Of a stretch of DNA of 64,000 nucleotides, positions 1 through 9,417 are shown one piece after another. The first letter of the stretch is position 1. The number at the start of each line of letters is the position of its first letter. Origin of the DNA: Streptomyces sp. NBC_01351 (GTDB taxonomy: Bacteria; Actinomycetota; Actinomycetes; Streptomycetales; Streptomycetaceae); assembly GCF_036237315.1 (NCBI RefSeq), contig NZ_CP108356.1, forward strand, positions 806,001 to 870,000, given 5' to 3'. The translations under genes were made by a program, and so were the position numbers. The notes under the pieces are model-generated. The model was not told the DNA's origin. It searched no databases and was given only the letters and a program-made list of their open reading frames with translations.

Positions 1-2
1 GC

Positions 3-626
3 CGCGACACCGGCGATGCCGACCGCTTCGAGGAGCAGCTGGCCGAGCTGCTGGGCTGGCTCGACGGCACCCAGCAGGCGCACCCCGAGGTGCACGCCCG
101 CCCGGCCGAGGGCCTGCGCGTACCGGCCTACGTCCTGGCAACCGGCGAGGGGGCGGGCATCGCCGCCCGGGCCGGGCTGCCGTTGGTGGTGGGCGACCTG
201 CGGGCCCGCGGCCGGGTCGCGGAGGTCATCGAGACGTACCGCGAGGAGTTCCGCCCCTCCGCCCGGGGCACGGAGCCCTACGTGGTGATCTCCGGGACGG
301 TCGCGGTGGCGGCCACGACCGAGGAGGCCCGGCGCATCCTGCTCCCGGAGGCCTGGGCCCTGGCGTACTCCCGCATCCACGGCAGCTTCCCGCCGCTGAG
401 GCCGGCCGAGGAGGTGGAGGCGATGGAGATGACCCCGAAGGAGCGGGAACTGTACGCGGGAGCCCTGGCCGGTCACCTGCACGGCACGGAGGCGCAGGTC
501 GCGGCGGAGCTGTCGGAGGTGGCGGAGCTCACCGGCGCGGACGAACTGCTGGTCACCACTTCCACGTACGACCGGACGGCGCTGCTGGACTCCTTCGCGC
601 GCCTGGCCCGGGTGGCCGGGCTGTAG
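3..626 (+). CDS. LLM-class flavin-dependent oxidoreductase, C-terminal part
   Basis: The gene is cut by the left edge; the reading frame is open from base 3 and ends in TAG at 624-626, leaving about 207 residues. The retained part resembles the C-terminal half of bacterial luciferase-like (F420/FMN) monooxygenases, with segments such as GIAARAGLPLVVGD, a Tyr-Arg-Glu-rich helix (ETYREEFRPS) and a terminal LLVTTSTYDRTALLDSF strand-helix that closes the TIM barrel in this family. Substrate cannot be inferred. The next gene starts 91 bases downstream on the same strand, so they need not be one operon. Family assignment is from overall pattern, not from a catalytic motif. Confidence 0.75.
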   Translation, partial: RDTGDADRFEEQLAELLGWLDGTQQAHPEVHARPAEGLRVPAYVLATGEGAGIAARAGLPLVVGDLRARGRVAEVIETYREEFRPSARGTEPYVVISGTVAVAATTEEARRILLPEAWALAYSRIHGSFPPLRPAEEVEAMEMTPKERELYAGALAGHLHGTEAQVAAELSEVAELTGADELLVTTSTYDRTALLDSFARLARVAGL

Positions 627-717
627 ACGCTGCTCGGCACGCGCTCCGGCCTCCGCGCCGGCTCCGGCATGGAGGAGCCGACGGGCCCCGCACCCTCCAG
701 ACCCTAAACTGGGACGA

Positions 718-3123
718 ATGCACCCGTCGCACCAGTCCCCCGAGCCGCACGGCCACCGCGACCGCTTCGTACGGGTCCGAGGTGCCCGGGAGCACAATCT
801 GCGCGGAGTCGACGTGGACGTTCCGCGCGACGCGCTGACCGTGTTCACGGGGGTGTCCGGATCCGGGAAGAGCTCGCTCGCCTTCGGCACGCTCTACGCC
901 GAGGCCCAGCGCCGGTACTTCGAGTCGGTGGCCCCGTACGCGCGCCGGCTCATCCACCAGATCGGCGCCCCGAAGGTGGATTCCGTCACCGGACTGCCGC
1001 CGGCCGTCTCGCTGGAGCAGCGCCGCTCCTCCCCCGGCTCGCGCTCTTCGGTCGGTACGGTGACCCTCCTCTCCAACTCCCTGCGCATGCTGTACTCCCG
1101 CGCGGGAACCTACCCGCCGGGGGCGGAGCCGCTGGACTCGGACGCCTTCTCCCCCAACACCGCCGCCGGAGCGTGCCCTTCCTGCCACGGGATCGGCCGG
1201 ATCCACCGCACCAGTGAGGAACTCCTCGTACCCGACCCGGATCTGTCGATCCGCCAGGGAGCCATCGCCGCCTGGCCGGGTGCCTGGCAGGGGAAGAACC
1301 TGCGGGACGTCCTGGAGGCGCTCGGCCACGACGTGGACCGGCCCTGGCGGGAGCTGCCGGCGAAGGATCGCCGGTGGATCCTGTTCACCGAGGAGCAGCC
1401 GGTGGTGACGGTACACCCGGTGCGGGAGGCCGAGCGGATCCAACGTCCCTACCAGGGCACCTACATGAGCGCCCACCGCTATGTCATGCGCACCTTCGCG
1501 GACAGCAAGAGCGCCACCCTGCGGGCCCGCGCCGAGAAGTTCCTCGCCGATTCGCCGTGCCCGGCGTGCGAGGGCCGGCGGCTGCGGCCGGAGGCCCTCG
1601 CCGTGACGTTCGGGGGGTACGGGATCGCGGACCTCGCGGCGATGCCGCTGTCCGAGCTGGACGGCGTACTCGCCTCCGCGCACGCACGAGGGGAGGCGGC
1701 GCGGGTACTCGCCGAGGACCTGCGCTCCCGGATCGGGCCGGTCGTCGAGCTGGGGCTCGGCTACCTGAGCCTGGACCGCACCGCGCCCACCCTGTCCGCG
1801 GGCGAGCTGCAGCGGCTCCGGCTGGCGACGCAGCTGCGGTCGGGGCTGTTCGGGGTGGTGTACGTCCTGGACGAGCCTTCGGCGGGGCTGCACCCGGCCG
1901 ACACCGAGGCGCTGCTCGACGTACTGGACCGGCTGAAGGAGGCCGGGAACACGGTGTTCGTCGTGGAGCACCACCTGGACGTGGTGCGGCACGCGGACTG
2001 GCTGGTGGACGTGGGGCCGCTGGCCGGGGAGCACGGCGGGCAGGTGCTGTACAGCGGGCCGCCCGGCGCGTTGGCGGGGGTGGCGGAGTCGGCGACGGCC
2101 CGGCACCTGTTCGCGGAACCGGCACGCGAGCGGGCGCGGCCGGTGCGGACGGCGAGCGGGGCGGTGCGGCTCAGCGGCGCCGGGCTGCACAACCTGCGGG
2201 ATGTCACGGCCGAGTTCCCGCTCGGGGTGTTCACGGCGGTGACCGGGGTGTCGGGGTCGGGGAAGTCCACGCTGGTGGGTCAGGTGCTGGCGCGGGAGGT
2301 CGGGGAGCGGCTGGCGGAGCCGGGCTTTCCCGTACGGCGGCTGGTGGAGGTGGACCAGAAGCCCATCGGCCGGACCCCGCGGTCCAATCTGGCCACGTAC
2401 ACGGGCCTGTTCGACGTGGTGCGACGGCTGTTCACGGCGGCGCCGGAGTCGAAGGCGCGGGGCTGGAAGGCGGGCCGGTTCTCCTTCAACGTGACGGGCG
2501 GCCGGTGCGAGACCTGCCAGGGCGAGGGCTTCGTCTCGGTGGAGCTGCTGTTCCTGCCCAGTACGTACGCCCCGTGCCCGGAGTGCGCCGGCGCCCGGTA
2601 CAACGCCGAGACCCTGGAGGTCCGTTACGCGGGGCTGAACATCGCCGAGGTGCTCGGCCTGACGGTGGAGTCCGCGGCCGGCTTCTTCGCGGAGGTCCCG
2701 GCGGCGGCGCGCAGCCTGCGGGCGCTGGAGGACATCGGGCTGGGTTACCTGCGGCTGGGGCAGCCGGCCACGGAGCTGTCGGGCGGTGAGGCGCAGCGGA
2801 TCAAGCTGGCCACGGAGCTCCAGCGACTGCGCCGGGACCACACGCTGTACCTGCTGGACGAGCCGACGACCGGGCTGCACCCCGCCGATGTGCGGGTGCT
2901 GCTAAGGCAGTTGCACGGGCTGGTGGACGCCGGGCACTCGGTGGTCGTCGTGGAACACGACATGGAGGTGGTGGCGGGCGCGGACTGGGTCGTCGACCTG
3001 GGCCCGGGCGGCGGCACGGAGGGTGGCCGGGTGGTCGCCGCAGGCACCCCGGAGCAGGTGGCCGCAGCGGGCCGGGGCCGCACGGCGGCCTACCTGTCAC
3101 GGGCCCTCGGCGGCCGTGCCTGA
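718..3123 (+). CDS. UvrA-like excision ATPase (short, drug-resistance type)
   Basis: 801 residues, clearly shorter than housekeeping UvrA (about 950). Two ABC ATPase modules are visible: Walker A GVSGSGKSS near residue 45, signature LSAGELQRLR near 358 and Walker B VLDEPSAGLHP near 382; then a second Walker A GVSGSGKST near 510, LSGGEAQRIK near 686 and LLDEPTTGLHP. Zn-binding CxxC pairs occur in both halves (CPSCHGIGR; CETCQGEG ... CPECAGARYN). The size matches UvrA2/DrrC-type proteins, which lack most of the UvrB-binding region and are linked to resistance against DNA-intercalating agents; that role is inferred from family. ATG start with a weak upstream GGGACGA. Confidence 0.9.
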   Translation: MHPSHQSPEPHGHRDRFVRVRGAREHNLRGVDVDVPRDALTVFTGVSGSGKSSLAFGTLYAEAQRRYFESVAPYARRLIHQIGAPKVDSVTGLPPAVSLEQRRSSPGSRSSVGTVTLLSNSLRMLYSRAGTYPPGAEPLDSDAFSPNTAAGACPSCHGIGRIHRTSEELLVPDPDLSIRQGAIAAWPGAWQGKNLRDVLEALGHDVDRPWRELPAKDRRWILFTEEQPVVTVHPVREAERIQRPYQGTYMSAHRYVMRTFADSKSATLRARAEKFLADSPCPACEGRRLRPEALAVTFGGYGIADLAAMPLSELDGVLASAHARGEAARVLAEDLRSRIGPVVELGLGYLSLDRTAPTLSAGELQRLRLATQLRSGLFGVVYVLDEPSAGLHPADTEALLDVLDRLKEAGNTVFVVEHHLDVVRHADWLVDVGPLAGEHGGQVLYSGPPGALAGVAESATARHLFAEPARERARPVRTASGAVRLSGAGLHNLRDVTAEFPLGVFTAVTGVSGSGKSTLVGQVLAREVGERLAEPGFPVRRLVEVDQKPIGRTPRSNLATYTGLFDVVRRLFTAAPESKARGWKAGRFSFNVTGGRCETCQGEGFVSVELLFLPSTYAPCPECAGARYNAETLEVRYAGLNIAEVLGLTVESAAGFFAEVPAAARSLRALEDIGLGYLRLGQPATELSGGEAQRIKLATELQRLRRDHTLYLLDEPTTGLHPADVRVLLRQLHGLVDAGHSVVVVEHDMEVVAGADWVVDLGPGGGTEGGRVVAAGTPEQVAAAGRGRTAAYLSRALGGRA

Positions 3124-3295
3124 CGACGCGGGCGGCCCTGCCCGCCGGCTCGGGCGGCCTCGCCTGCGTGCGCGGCGGCCCGGCCGGTCCGGGAGGCCCT
3201 CTCGCGCCGCCTTGGCCATCGTGTTGGGCACCGCGCGTTGCGGATCCGCGCGATCGAAAGCGGTGGAGCATGGGAGCAGTACGGAGGCCCAGCTG

Positions 3296-3938
3296 ATGTC
3301 GGCGCCGATGGCCGCGGCTGACGATGACGCCGCCGCCGAACCCCTCGTCTCGCCCGTGAACTCGCACAACGAGTGGGATCCGCTGGAAGAGGTGATCGTC
3401 GGGCGTCTCGACGGCGCGACGATTCCCGGCAACCACCCGGTCGTGGCCTGCAACGTCCCGCCGTGGGCGGCGCGGCTGCAGGGCCGCGTCTCCGGCTTGC
3501 GGTACCCGCGCGTACTGGCCGGGCATGCCCAGCACGAGCTCGACGGGTTCGTCGCCCTCCTGTAATCCCTGGGCATCACCGTCGCCCGCCCTGACGCGGT
3601 CGACCACAAGCGACGTTTCGGCACCCCCGACTGGTCCTCGCGCGGATTCTGCAACGCCTTCCGCGTGACAGCCTCCTGGTGATCGGCGACGAGATCATCG
3701 AAACCCCGATGGCCTGGCCGTGCCGGTACTTCGAGGCGCACTCCTACCGGACGATCGTCAAGGACTACTTCCGGCGCGGCGCCCGCTGGACGGCGGCGCC
3801 GAGGCCACAGCTCAGGGACGCGCTCTTCGAGGCCGATTACCGGATCCACGAGATCGAGAGCCGTTCCCGCACGCCCATGCACATCGACACGACGTTCCTG
3901 TCCGGCGGCGCGGGTCGCTTCAGTCGTACTTCGACTGA
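3296..3938 (+). pseudogene. Glycine/inosamine amidinotransferase remnant
   Basis: Begins well with NSHNEWDPLEEVIVGRLDGA, the N-terminal hallmark of arginine:glycine (or inosamine-phosphate, StrB1-like) amidinotransferases. The frame is then broken three ways: an in-frame TAA at 3563-3565, a one-base loss near 3655-3660 that moves the reading to the frame VIGDEIIETPMAWPCRYFEAH, and an internal deletion after TPMHIDTTF (His of the active site) that jumps to VRRRGSLQSYFD, the normal C-terminus. The deleted part, roughly 400 bp, carried the catalytic cysteine. The piece is 643 bp against about 1050 bp for an intact gene. It cannot make an active enzyme; family recognition is strong. Confidence 0.85.
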
Positions 3939-3949
3939 GACCGCCGGCG

Positions 3950-4600
3950 TCAGGCGTCGCCCGGCAGCAGCTGCTGCGCAAGCTCGCGGAAGCTCCACTG
4001 CCCCTGGCGGCGGGTGAACATCCAGACGAGGTCGTAGCGGTCGGGCCAGGCCGCGGGGAGCCCGAGCACCTCGTGGGCGCCGAGGGCGCGGACCAGGCGG
4101 GGGATGCCGGTGTGCTCCCAGCAGACCAGTACGGGCGCCGGGGCGGCCAGTGCGGCGCGTACGAGGGCCGGCTCGGCGCCGAGCGCGAACTCGGTGCGTA
4201 CGGGTGTGCGCAGGGCAGTGGCCAGCGCCGTCACGGTCTGCTTGCAGCGGGCGGGGGCGCCTTCCTTGCCGCCGGCCGCGAAGACCGCGGCGGGGCGGGG
4301 CAGGGAGGAACCCCGGGAGGGGGCGAAGAGCCGCGGGAGCTCGTCGGCCCGGCGCCAGCCGCGGCCGGCCAGGGAGCCGGGGTCGTCCTCGCCCTCCTCG
4401 TCCCATCCGGAGTCGCCGGTGTACGGCTTCTCCGCGTGCCGGATCACCATGACCAGGGCGTCCTTGGCCCCGGCCTGCGCTCCGGGCGCCGGGGGCCGGG
4501 CGGGTTCCTCCGCGGAGCAGCCGGCCACCGCCAGCGGGGCGAGGGCGACGGCCAGTACGGCTCGGCGGCGCGGTCCGGACCCGGCGGGGGGATGTGGCAT
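3950..4600 (-). CDS. Histidine phosphatase family lipoprotein
   Basis: 216 residues from the chosen ATG at 4600, preceded by GGGAG at 11 nt. The N-terminus is a lipoprotein signal: RRR, hydrophobic stretch, lipobox VAGC. The mature part opens with VMVIRHAEKP, a version of the RHG phosphohistidine motif with Ala for Gly, and later has a CWEHTGI segment that fits the second catalytic His of the phosphoglycerate-mutase-like superfamily. Likely an extracytoplasmic phosphatase of unknown substrate. An in-frame start 45 bases upstream would place a non-signal extension ahead of the lipobox, so the shorter start is preferred. It lies 11 bases from the convergent amidinotransferase remnant. Confidence 0.8.
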   Translation of the reverse strand: MPHPPAGSGPRRRAVLAVALAPLAVAGCSAEEPARPPAPGAQAGAKDALVMVIRHAEKPYTGDSGWDEEGEDDPGSLAGRGWRRADELPRLFAPSRGSSLPRPAAVFAAGGKEGAPARCKQTVTALATALRTPVRTEFALGAEPALVRAALAAPAPVLVCWEHTGIPRLVRALGAHEVLGLPAAWPDRYDLVWMFTRRQGQWSFRELAQQLLPGDA

Positions 4601-4697
4601 GGCTGCACTGTCTCCCACGGCCGGGACCGCGCGGGGGCGCGGCACGGCGTACGGCCCGTACGAGAGCCCGGTCGGCCCATCGGATCATCCGATCGGC

Positions 4698-5434
4698 TCA
4701 GCCCTTGCGGACCGCCCGCAGCCACTCCTTGTTCATCGCGGCGATCGACGGCAGCGGAATGCCCTTGGGGCAGGCCGTGGCGCACTCGCCGGTCAGGGTG
4801 CAGCCGCCGAAGCCCTCCTCGTCCATCCGGGCCACCATGTCCAGCACGCGGGTCTCGCGCTCCGGGGAGCCCTGCGGCAGCACGTTCAGGTGGTTGACCT
4901 TGGCGGAGGTGAAGAGCATCGCGGAGCCGTTGGGGCAGGCCGCCACGCACGCCCCGCAGCCGATGCACTCGGCGTGCTCGAAGGCGTAGTCGGCGTCGGC
5001 CTTGGGTACGGCCGTGGCGTGCGCGTCGGGGGCGGCTCCGGTGGGGGCGGTGATGTAGCCGCCGGCCTGGATGATGCGGTCGAAGGCGCCGCGGTCGACG
5101 ACGAGGTCCTTGACCACCGGGAAGGCGGCGGCCCGCCAGGGTTCGACGTCGATGGTGTCGCCGTCGGCGAAGGACCTCATGTGCAGCTGGCAGGTGGTGG
5201 TGCGCTCCGGGCCGTGCGCGTCGCCGTTGATGACGAGGCTGCAGGCCCCGCAGATGCCCTCGCGGCAGTCGTGGTCGAAGGCGACCGGGTCCTCGCCGCG
5301 CAGGATGAGGTCCTCGTTGAGGGTGTCGAGCATCTCCAGGAAGGACATGTCCTCGGAGATCCCGTCGACCTCGTACGAGGCCATGTGGCCGGGGGCGTCG
5401 GCGCCGCGCTGGCGCCAGACGCGCAGGGTGAGCT

Positions 5435-5438
<4 letters not shown>
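4698..5438 (-). CDS. sdhB: Succinate dehydrogenase/fumarate reductase iron-sulfur subunit
   Basis: 246 residues. The N-terminal ferredoxin domain has the [2Fe-2S] cysteines C58, C63, C66 and C83 ([15 protein letters not shown] ... TTCQLH). The C-terminal part has the two 4Cys motifs ([14 protein letters not shown] near 158-168; [14 protein letters not shown] near 205-216) for the [4Fe-4S] and [3Fe-4S] clusters. It passes electrons from SdhA to the membrane cytochrome. The ATG overlaps the sdhA stop as ATGA, so translation is coupled. Last gene of the sdhC-sdhA-sdhB operon. Compact single-cytochrome enzymes of this kind are often close to fumarate reductases; direction of catalysis is not readable from sequence. 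Confidence 0.95.
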
Positions 5439-7441
<2,003 letters not shown>

Positions 7442-7443
7442 GG

Positions 7444-8148
7444 TCAGTTCACCACTCCGGTCATGACGGCGACGGGGACGGAGACGAAGCCCGCGAAGAG
7501 GACGAGGGCGAGGGTGTTGGCGAGCAGCTTCAGCGTCCGGTCGCGTCGGGCGTTGCCGGCGCCGAGGGTCTGGGCGGCGCTCCAGAAGCCGTGCCGGACG
7601 TGCAGGCCGAGGGCGGCCATCGCCACGAGGTAGACGGTGTTGCCGTACCAGGTGGAGAAGGTGGCGAGGACGTTCTCGTACGGGTGGCCGGCCCAGGCGC
7701 GCTCGTTGACCGTGAGCGTGGTGAGGTCGAGCAGGTGCCAGACGATGAAGAGGGCGAGGATGATGCCGCCCCAGCGCATGGTGCGGGTGGCGTAGCTCGC
7801 GCGGCGGCGCTTGTGGGCGTACTTCACCGGGCGTGCCTTGATGTCGCGGCGGCTGAGCTGGTACGCGGACACGGCGTGGGCGACGACCGCGGCGAGCAGG
7901 ACGACGCGGACGATCCACAGGGCCCACTCGTGGTGCAGGAAGGGCTCGCCGAGGGTGCGCAGCCAGTGCGCGTAGCCGTTGAACTCGTCCGAGCCGAAGA
8001 AGATCTTGAGGTTGCCGAGCATGTGCACGACGAGGTAACCGAGCATGATCAGCCCGGAGACCGCCATGACGGTCTTCTTTCCGATGGTGGAGCCCCAGAC
8101 GGTCGGCGCCTTGGGGCCGCCTGTCCGGGTGCGCGTTGCCAGAGCCAT
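7444..8148 (-). CDS. sdhC: Succinate dehydrogenase cytochrome b subunit
   Basis: 234 residues with five hydrophobic segments and His residues in or next to them ([36 protein letters not shown]), the pattern of the di-haem cytochrome b558-type SdhC. It anchors SdhA/SdhB and exchanges electrons with menaquinone. First gene of the operon. The start at 8148 has no clear ribosome-binding site. It is divergent from a LysR-family gene with 72 bases between the starts, so that regulator is the likely controller of the operon. Confidence 0.92.
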   Translation of the reverse strand: MALATRTRTGGPKAPTVWGSTIGKKTVMAVSGLIMLGYLVVHMLGNLKIFFGSDEFNGYAHWLRTLGEPFLHHEWALWIVRVVLLAAVVAHAVSAYQLSRRDIKARPVKYAHKRRRASYATRTMRWGGIILALFIVWHLLDLTTLTVNERAWAGHPYENVLATFSTWYGNTVYLVAMAALGLHVRHGFWSAAQTLGAGNARRDRTLKLLANTLALVLFAGFVSVPVAVMTGVVN

Positions 8149-8189
8149 GTCATCGAAGGTAGGGGCCTAAGACCCGAAAGGTCCAAGAC

Positions 8190-8203
8190 ATGATGTGGGT
8201 CAT
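8190..8203. promoter_or_regulatory. Candidate LysR operator in the sdhC-lysR intergenic region
   Basis: Inverted repeat ATGA-N6-TCAT, flanked by partly matching AAGAC and CTTGA, centred in the 72-bp divergent intergenic space. Its size and asymmetry fit the T-N11-A type sites of LysR regulators, which usually bind their own divergent promoter. Seen in sequence; binding is inferred. Confidence 0.4.
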
Positions 8204-8220
8204 CTTGATAGACATTGACT

Positions 8221-9099
8221 ATGCAATTCCAGCAGCTCCTGTACTTCGTCGCCGTCGCCGAGACCCGCCACTTCACCCGGGCCGCCGAGCGGGTGCACGT
8301 GGCCCAGCCCTCCCTGTCCCAGCAGATCAAGGCGCTCGAACGGGAACTGGGGGCCGAGCTCTTCAGCCGGGCTCGGGGGAACATCTCGCTCACCGACGCG
8401 GGCGAGGCCCTGCTGCCGCTGGCCCGGCGGATCCTCGCCGACGCGGACACGGCGCGGCAGGAGGTGCAGGAGCTGGCTCAGCTGCGGCGCGGGCGGATCC
8501 GGCTGGGGGCCACGCCGAGCGTGTGCACGGGCCTGCTGCCGAACGTGCTGCGCGCCTTTCACGCCGCTCATCCGGGGATCGAGCTGCTGATCGAGGAGAG
8601 CGGTTCGCTGGACCTCGTACGGGAACTGGCGCGCGGCGCCCTGGACCTGGCCCTGATCGCGCTTCCGCTGCCGCCTTCGGCCCCGGCGCTGACCACGGTG
8701 GAACTGCTGACGGAGGACCTGGTGGTGGTCTCCTCGGCGGAGCTCCCGGCGCCCGGCGGGGGCGGGGAGCCGACCATCTCGGACCTTCGCGACCAGCCGA
8801 TGGTGATGTTCCGGCACGGCTACGACCTGCGGGAGCTGACCGTGACGGCCTGCCGCGCCGAGGGCTTCGAGCCGGTGTTCACCGTGGAGGGCGGCGAGAT
8901 GGACGCCGTACTGGGCTTCGTGCGGGCGGGGCTCGGCATCGCGGTGGTCCCGGCGATGGTGGTGGAGCATGCCGGACCGGGACTGCGCGCGACCCCCCTG
9001 GCCGGCTCCCCACTGCGCCGCACCATCGCCCTGGCCCACCGCACCGACGTGGCTCCCCCGCGCGCGGCCCGCGAGCTCAGGCGGATGCTGCTGGACTGA
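8221..9099 (+). CDS. LysR family transcriptional regulator
   Basis: 292 residues. N-terminal winged helix QLLYFVAVAETRHFTRAAERVHVAQPSLSQQIKALERELG is the canonical LysR DNA-binding domain, followed by a periplasmic-binding-like effector domain from about residue 90 (RGRIRLGATPSVCTGLLPNVLRAF). The ATG at 8221 starts the usual MQFQQLLYF; no strong ribosome-binding site precedes it. Divergent from sdhC, so it probably controls the sdhCAB operon in response to a small organic acid or redox signal; the ligand is unknown. Confidence 0.92.
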   Translation: MQFQQLLYFVAVAETRHFTRAAERVHVAQPSLSQQIKALERELGAELFSRARGNISLTDAGEALLPLARRILADADTARQEVQELAQLRRGRIRLGATPSVCTGLLPNVLRAFHAAHPGIELLIEESGSLDLVRELARGALDLALIALPLPPSAPALTTVELLTEDLVVVSSAELPAPGGGGEPTISDLRDQPMVMFRHGYDLRELTVTACRAEGFEPVFTVEGGEMDAVLGFVRAGLGIAVVPAMVVEHAGPGLRATPLAGSPLRRTIALAHRTDVAPPRAARELRRMLLD

Positions 9100-9181
9100 T
9101 CCGCGGCGCGCTCGCGCCTCGCCTGCGGGGTCAGGCCGTGCGTATCGGCAAGGCCGGGTCGAAGCCGTCCGCCGGCATCGC

Positions 9182-9394
9182 GAAGGCCCGGCTGGCATCG
9201 GCGACGGCCGCCGGGTGGGCCGCACCCTGGCCCGCGCGCTCACCGGCCCGGCGACGGACGGCGTGCTCGACGCGTACGAGGCCGAGCGGCTGCCGGCGGC
9301 CGCCCACGTACTGGCCGACACCGCCGAGCGGCACGATCGGGTGCCGGCCGCGCTGCGCGAGCCCGGCCGCGGCACGGAGGCCGGGCTGGACTGA
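9182..9394 (+). pseudogene. FAD-dependent monooxygenase C-terminal remnant
   Basis: One frame reads GIGDG-RRVGRTLARALTGP ... DGVLDAYEAERLPAAAHVLADT, matching the FAD 'GIGDAxNLGxxLA' region and following helix of PheA/TfdB-type aromatic hydroxylases. No upstream catalytic part and no start are present, and the tail stops early. It lies just after the LysR gene and is most likely a decayed fragment. Confidence 0.5.
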
Positions 9395-9417
9395 CGGTCC
9401 GCCGGCCGGGCCTGCGA

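Noticed and set aside
553..2880. 775-codon minus-strand frame opposite the UvrA-like gene
   Set aside because: Codon pattern and motifs clearly belong to the plus-strand UvrA frame; the minus frame is Arg/Pro/Gln-rich noise.
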